Of a DNA stretch of 8,922 nucleotides, positions 5,850 to 8,922 are shown piece by piece (positions within the stretch are counted from its first letter, which is position 1; every line of letters starts with the position of its first letter). Origin of the DNA: Gemmobacter sp. (GTDB lineage Bacteria; Pseudomonadota; Alphaproteobacteria; Rhodobacterales; Rhodobacteraceae). A program made the translations under genes and the position numbers. The notes beneath the pieces are model-generated. The model saw only the letters and a program-made list of their open reading frames with translations, was not told where the DNA came from and made no database searches. The DNA is taken from assembly GCA_030656535.1 (NCBI GenBank), contig JAUSPL010000399.1, forward strand, positions 1-8,922. Reading direction: 5' to 3'.

Positions 5850-7411
5850 CTAGCCATTTCCTTGTGCTTGATGCCGGAACCGGAAGCGGGCGCGCCGTGA
5901 TCTTTGACCGGCAGGGCAATCAGGTTGGCGTCGCGCAAGAGGAATGGCGTCACCTGCCCGAAGCGGGCGTTCCCGGCTCGATGGCCTTTGATGTCGAAGG
6001 GGGCTGGGCGCTGTTGAACCGCTGCATCGGCAAGGCGCTTGCCGCTTGCGGCCTGACCGGGGCCGCCATCGCCGGCGTCTGTTCCACCTCGATGCGCGAG
6101 GCGATCGTGCTTTACGGCGAAGACGGGCACGAGGTCTGGGCCTGCGCCAATGTGGACAGCCGCGCCGGGGCCGAAGTGGCCGAGTTGAAGGCCAAAGGCC
6201 CGGATTATGAGCGGGACTTCTACTTGATTAGCGGCGAAACCTTTGCCCTTGGCGCGCTGCCGCGCCTGAACTGGCTGCGAAAACACCGGCCCGAAATCTG
6301 GGCAAGGGTGCGCAAGCTGTCGATGGTCAACGACTGGATCGCCGCGCGCCTGACCGGAGAGATCACCGTCGAGCCGACCAATGGCAGCACCAACGGGCTG
6401 ATGGACCTTGCCCGCCGCGACTGGTCCGACACCCTGATCAACCGGGCGGGGCTGGATCGGTCGCTCTTTCCGCGCGTGGTCGAACCGGGCGCGGTGGTCG
6501 GCCATGTGACCGCCGCCGCTGCACGCGAGACCGGGCTTCTGCCCGGAACCCCCGTCATTGCCGGGGGCGGCGATGTGCAGCTTGGCTCGGTCGGCATGGG
6601 GGTGCTTGATCTGGCCGATACCGGGGTGATCGGCGGCACCTTCTGGCAGCAGGTGGTGAACATCCCCTCTGGCGCAGTGGATGCAACCATGCGGGTGCGG
6701 GTGAACAGCGCCGCCGTGGCCGCGATGAATCAGGCCGAAGCGATCAGCTTTTTCGTCGGCCTGACCGCCCGTTGGTTCCGCGACGCCTTTTGTGCCGAGG
6801 AAAAGCGCGCAGCCGTTGCCCAGGGCCGCGATGCCTATGAACTGATGGAAGACCTGGCTATGCAGGTGCCGGTCGGCGCGCATGGCATCATCCCGATCTA
6901 TTCCGACGCGATGGATTTCGGCCGCTGGTATCACGCCGCGCCCTCGCTTTTGAACCTGTCGCTTGACCCTGAACGTTGCAGCAAAGGCGCCATCTTCCGC
7001 GCCATTCAGGAAAACGCCGCCATTGTTGCGGCCGAGAACCTGGACCGGGTTTCGGCCTTTGCCGGAACGCCAACCTCGGGACCGCTGATCCTGGGCGGAG
7101 GTGCAGCCAAGGGCCGGCTCTGGCCGCAGATTCTGGCCGATGTGACGGGGCGCGAAGTGCGGATCCCGGTGGTCCGCGAGGCGACCGCGCTTGGTGCCGC
7201 CGCCGCCATCGCCACTGGCCTTGGCCAGTTCGCCACATTGCCCGAAGCGGCACGGGCCTTCGTCCGCATCGACCGCAGCGTCGCTCCGCAACCGGCCAAC
7301 CGGCAGGCCTATGATGACGCGCGCGCCAGATGGCGCGAGGCCTATGCCGCGCAAAAAGCTCTGGTCGATCACGGTATCACGACGTCGATGTGGCGCGCGC
7401 CGGGAAGCTGA
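5846..7411 (+). CDS. lsrK: Autoinducer-2 kinase LsrK (FGGY family)
   Basis: Cytoplasmic kinase of 521 residues that phosphorylates imported AI-2 (DPD) with ATP, trapping it and producing the LsrR inducer. It is the clearest identification in the window. The N-terminal phosphate-binding motif is LDAGTGSGRAVIFD (8-21), and other LsrK blocks are EWRHLPEAGVPGSMAFD (33-49), TSMREAIVLY (81-90), VWACANVDSRA (97-107), GGTFWQQVVN (263-272) and RWFRDAFCAEEK (309-320). The FGGY catalytic aspartate is D243 in AGGGDVQLG, and the second nucleotide motif is LILGGGAAKGRLWPQILADV (414-433). The C-terminus DHGITTSMWRAPG (508-520) matches the enteric protein to its end, so the gene is complete despite the IS nearby. 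The ATG overlaps the lsrR stop (ATGA) with GGAGG five bases before it. Confidence 0.96.
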   Translation: MTSHFLVLDAGTGSGRAVIFDRQGNQVGVAQEEWRHLPEAGVPGSMAFDVEGGWALLNRCIGKALAACGLTGAAIAGVCSTSMREAIVLYGEDGHEVWACANVDSRAGAEVAELKAKGPDYERDFYLISGETFALGALPRLNWLRKHRPEIWARVRKLSMVNDWIAARLTGEITVEPTNGSTNGLMDLARRDWSDTLINRAGLDRSLFPRVVEPGAVVGHVTAAAARETGLLPGTPVIAGGGDVQLGSVGMGVLDLADTGVIGGTFWQQVVNIPSGAVDATMRVRVNSAAVAAMNQAEAISFFVGLTARWFRDAFCAEEKRAAVAQGRDAYELMEDLAMQVPVGAHGIIPIYSDAMDFGRWYHAAPSLLNLSLDPERCSKGAIFRAIQENAAIVAAENLDRVSAFAGTPTSGPLILGGGAAKGRLWPQILADVTGREVRIPVVREATALGAAAAIATGLGQFATLPEAARAFVRIDRSVAPQPANRQAYDDARARWREAYAAQKALVDHGITTSMWRAPGS

Positions 7412-7415
7412 CCGG

Positions 7416-7454
7416 GCGGGACCTCGAAGAGCGGAGTCAGAAAGAGCGGGACCT
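7416..7454 (+). repeat. Direct repeat GCGGGACCT, two copies
   Basis: GCGGGACCT is found at 7416-7424 and exactly repeated at 7446-7454, 30 bases apart and just after the lsrK stop. Similar AGAGCGG words lie between the copies, which suggests local duplication of degenerate units. No function can be assigned. Confidence 0.5.
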
Positions 7455-7489
7455 GAGGCCACCCTGAAACGAAACCTCCACCAAAGCAA

Positions 7490-7513
7490 GGGGAGCTGAC
7501 AGGGGAGCGGACA
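7490..7513 (+). repeat. 12-base tandem repeat next to the IS end
   Basis: GGGGAGCTGACA (7490-7501) is followed directly by GGGGAGCGGACA (7502-7513), differing at one base. It stops six bases before the G run that I take as the left end of the insertion sequence. It could be part of the target sequence, part of the element, or a chance duplication. Confidence 0.55.
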
Positions 7514-7519
7514 AAACAT

Positions 7520-8922
7520 GGGGGTCGTCTTCGTCGTTACGGCCTGTGCTAGAATGAGTTCTTTGGGTGGGGGGCTGCCATGGACGTTCGGATTACGGTC
7601 GAAACGACCTTCGAAAATGGGGAGAAGCGAATTCATCAGCTTGACGGCATTTCACGACCGTACCGGGTGACCTGCCCAGAAGGCTTTGGGTTGCGCCTTG
7701 AGGATGGGAAGAGGGTTGTCGAACAGATTCAGCGGGCAGTTCTTTGCGATCAGGTTGAGGAAATCACCCGTGAAAGCCGTGTCTGCCCGACGTGTGCTTC
7801 GGTGCGCGCCATCCATGACTATCGCACGCGCGTTCTTGATACACTGTTTGGGCGAATTCAGGTCAAAGCCGCGCGCTTGCGCCGCTGTCCCTGTGATGCG
7901 GGGTCATCGACAAATTCCGCAGGGCCGATTTCTCCGCTTGCTTACTTTTTTCCAGACCGGGCTACCCCGGAGCTGCAGCGGTTACATGCGGAACTCGGAT
8001 CCCGGCATTCCTTTCGCGAAGCCGCGCGGCTGATAAAGAGCTTTCTCCCCTGCCACCCGCCTCATCACACCACGGTGCGTGGCCGGTTGGGTCAAGTTGC
8101 CACGGCGCTCGAGAAAAGTCCAAGGGTGTCAGGCGATCCCGCGGATGAATCGTCCAAAGGCGGCCTGACGGTTTTTCTAGACGGCGCCCACATTCGCTGT
8201 CGGCCAGAGTATCAGCAGCGGCATCTGGATCTTGTGGTCGGCAAGATTGAAAGTCGCAATATGTGCCGACGATTTGGCTTGGTCGTCAATGCAACAGCGT
8301 CGCCAGGCAACCGTATGCGAGAGGAGCTGTCAGGCTTTGGATGGAAGCCAGGCCGTCTGATGACGGTAATCTCCGATGGCGAGCTTGCTCTCCCAAACCT
8401 CGTCCGAAATGCCATGGGTGGCGACGGCCAAGTGAAGCATATTCTAGACTGGTGGCATATCTCGATACGCATCCGACATGTTGAGGCCGCCGTTCAGGGT
8501 CTGGTCCAGACACCAGGCTTTACTGGCAATCCGGTGCTGTTCCAGCGCCCTGCGAAAAGCCTCCGCTGGTGGCTTTGGCACGGCAGATCACGGGTCGCGG
8601 AAACTTATCTGAATGGGATCATGCATGATTGCGCTGGCCTCGCGAAAGAACCTCTGGCTGTTCGCACCGCTGCCGCACGCGTGCGGGCCCGCTGCGAGAC
8701 ACAGTACACCTATCTCGCGAACAACATGGAATCCCTTGTCGACTATGGCCGACGGTACCGTAACGGGCTGCCCATCTCGTCATCTCGTGCCGAAGGATCA
8801 GTCGATGATATTGCCAATGCCCGCATGGGAAAGCGTAGAAGGATGAGGTGGTCACCGAAGGGAGCTCACCGCGTTGCTGTCACAAGGGCCGCTGTCCTCG
8901 ACGGTCGGCTGACCGTCGCAAA
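7520..8922 (+). mobile_element. Insertion sequence of the ISKra4 family, right end outside the window
   Basis: From about 7520 the base composition drops and codon use becomes mixed, compared with the heavily G/C-ending lsr genes. A transposase gene occupies almost all of it. The left end is placed at the G run GGGGGTCGTCTTCGTCG (7520-7536), about 60 bases before the transposase start, because ISKra4-type ends often begin with GGG. The boundary is a guess, since the opposite terminal repeat and any target duplication lie beyond the right edge. A TAGAAT hexamer at 7550-7555 may be the -10 of the transposase promoter. Confidence 0.65.
7580..8922 (+). CDS. ISKra4 family transposase, partial at the 3' end
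   Basis: The frame is open from ATG at 7580 to the window edge (447 codons, no stop seen). An in-frame TAG at 7550 and a GGGTGGGGGG ribosome site five bases upstream fix the start. Cysteine pairs CPTC (69-72) and CPC (103-105) suggest a small zinc-binding N-terminal region. A helical part with ELQRLHAELGSRHSFREAARL (131-151) follows. The DDE catalytic residues are probably D201 (VFLDGAHIRCR), D266 (VISDGEL) and E405 (SSRAEGSVDDIANARM), with the HILDWWHISIR block (287-297) between. The segment KRRRMRWSPKGAHRVAVTRA (418-437) and VLDGRL is typical of the end of these proteins, so only a few dozen residues should be missing. No frameshift or internal stop is visible, so the gene may be active. 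The family is assigned from memory of motifs; the transposase role itself is near certain. Confidence 0.8.
   Translation, partial: MDVRITVETTFENGEKRIHQLDGISRPYRVTCPEGFGLRLEDGKRVVEQIQRAVLCDQVEEITRESRVCPTCASVRAIHDYRTRVLDTLFGRIQVKAARLRRCPCDAGSSTNSAGPISPLAYFFPDRATPELQRLHAELGSRHSFREAARLIKSFLPCHPPHHTTVRGRLGQVATALEKSPRVSGDPADESSKGGLTVFLDGAHIRCRPEYQQRHLDLVVGKIESRNMCRRFGLVVNATASPGNRMREELSGFGWKPGRLMTVISDGELALPNLVRNAMGGDGQVKHILDWWHISIRIRHVEAAVQGLVQTPGFTGNPVLFQRPAKSLRWWLWHGRSRVAETYLNGIMHDCAGLAKEPLAVRTAAARVRARCETQYTYLANNMESLVDYGRRYRNGLPISSSRAEGSVDDIANARMGKRRRMRWSPKGAHRVAVTRAAVLDGRLTVA

Larger units (their letters stand above)
7412..7519. other. Spacer between lsrK and the insertion sequence
   Basis: This stretch of 108 bases holds no gene I can support and no convincing terminator: there is no GC stem followed by a T run. 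It contains several purine-rich GAGCGG-like words and the two short direct repeats listed separately. One GANTC site (7434-7438) is present. It may be the original downstream flank of lsrK, now cut by the IS. Confidence 0.5.

Noticed and set aside
65..7411. Ribose, allose or erythritol transport operon as an alternative identity
   Set aside because: LsrG has no place in those operons, and the kinase and regulator match LsrK and LsrR along their whole lengths, including the kinase C-terminus.
5636..7636. Very long minus-strand open frame (666 codons) across lsrK
   Set aside because: It is an antisense shadow of the high-GC lsrK gene. Its protein is rich in Gly, His, Ala and Arg with no family resemblance, and the plus strand encodes an unmistakable kinase.

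Overview
The window is high-GC DNA with the strong G/C third-position preference of an alphaproteobacterium, probably of the Rhodobacteraceae type. That placement is an inference from composition and from the style of the proteins; no rRNA or other marker is present. Almost the whole window (65-7411) is one recognisable locus: the Lsr system, which imports, phosphorylates and breaks down the quorum-sensing signal autoinducer-2 (AI-2).

Layout: two transcription units diverge from a 210-base control region at 4680-4889. Leftward (minus strand) run lsrG (P-AI-2 isomerase), lsrE (ribulose-phosphate-3-epimerase relative), lsrA (double ATPase), lsrC and lsrD (two permeases). A strong Shine-Dalgarno sequence at the extreme left edge (minus strand, 1-10) announces another gene just outside, most likely lsrB, the periplasmic AI-2 receptor. 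Rightward (plus strand) run lsrR (SorC-family repressor) and lsrK (AI-2 kinase). Nearly every junction is a 4-base ATGA stop/start overlap, so both units look translationally coupled. No lsrF (the thiolase that follows LsrG) lies in the window.

How it should work, from the enteric systems: LsrB (off window) hands AI-2 to LsrC/LsrD, driven by LsrA. LsrK phosphorylates it inside the cell, phospho-AI-2 binds LsrR and lifts repression of both units, and LsrG (with LsrF) removes the signal. The control region holds back-to-back TTGACA elements, two copies of GATCATTTG placed around the leftward -10, and two adjacent GANTC sites, so it looks like a shared operator.

Right end: after a 108-base spacer with two small direct repeats, an insertion sequence begins near 7520. 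Its transposase (7580 to the edge, open at the right end) has the features of the ISKra4 family, with candidate D, D, E residues at 201, 266 and 405. Its base and codon use are clearly less GC-biased than the lsr genes. I see no RNA gene, CRISPR array or phage gene. The overall system is a known family. The novelty lies in details: the altered LsrE active-site loop, the control region, the poly-G tract before lsrG, and the IS right behind lsrK.
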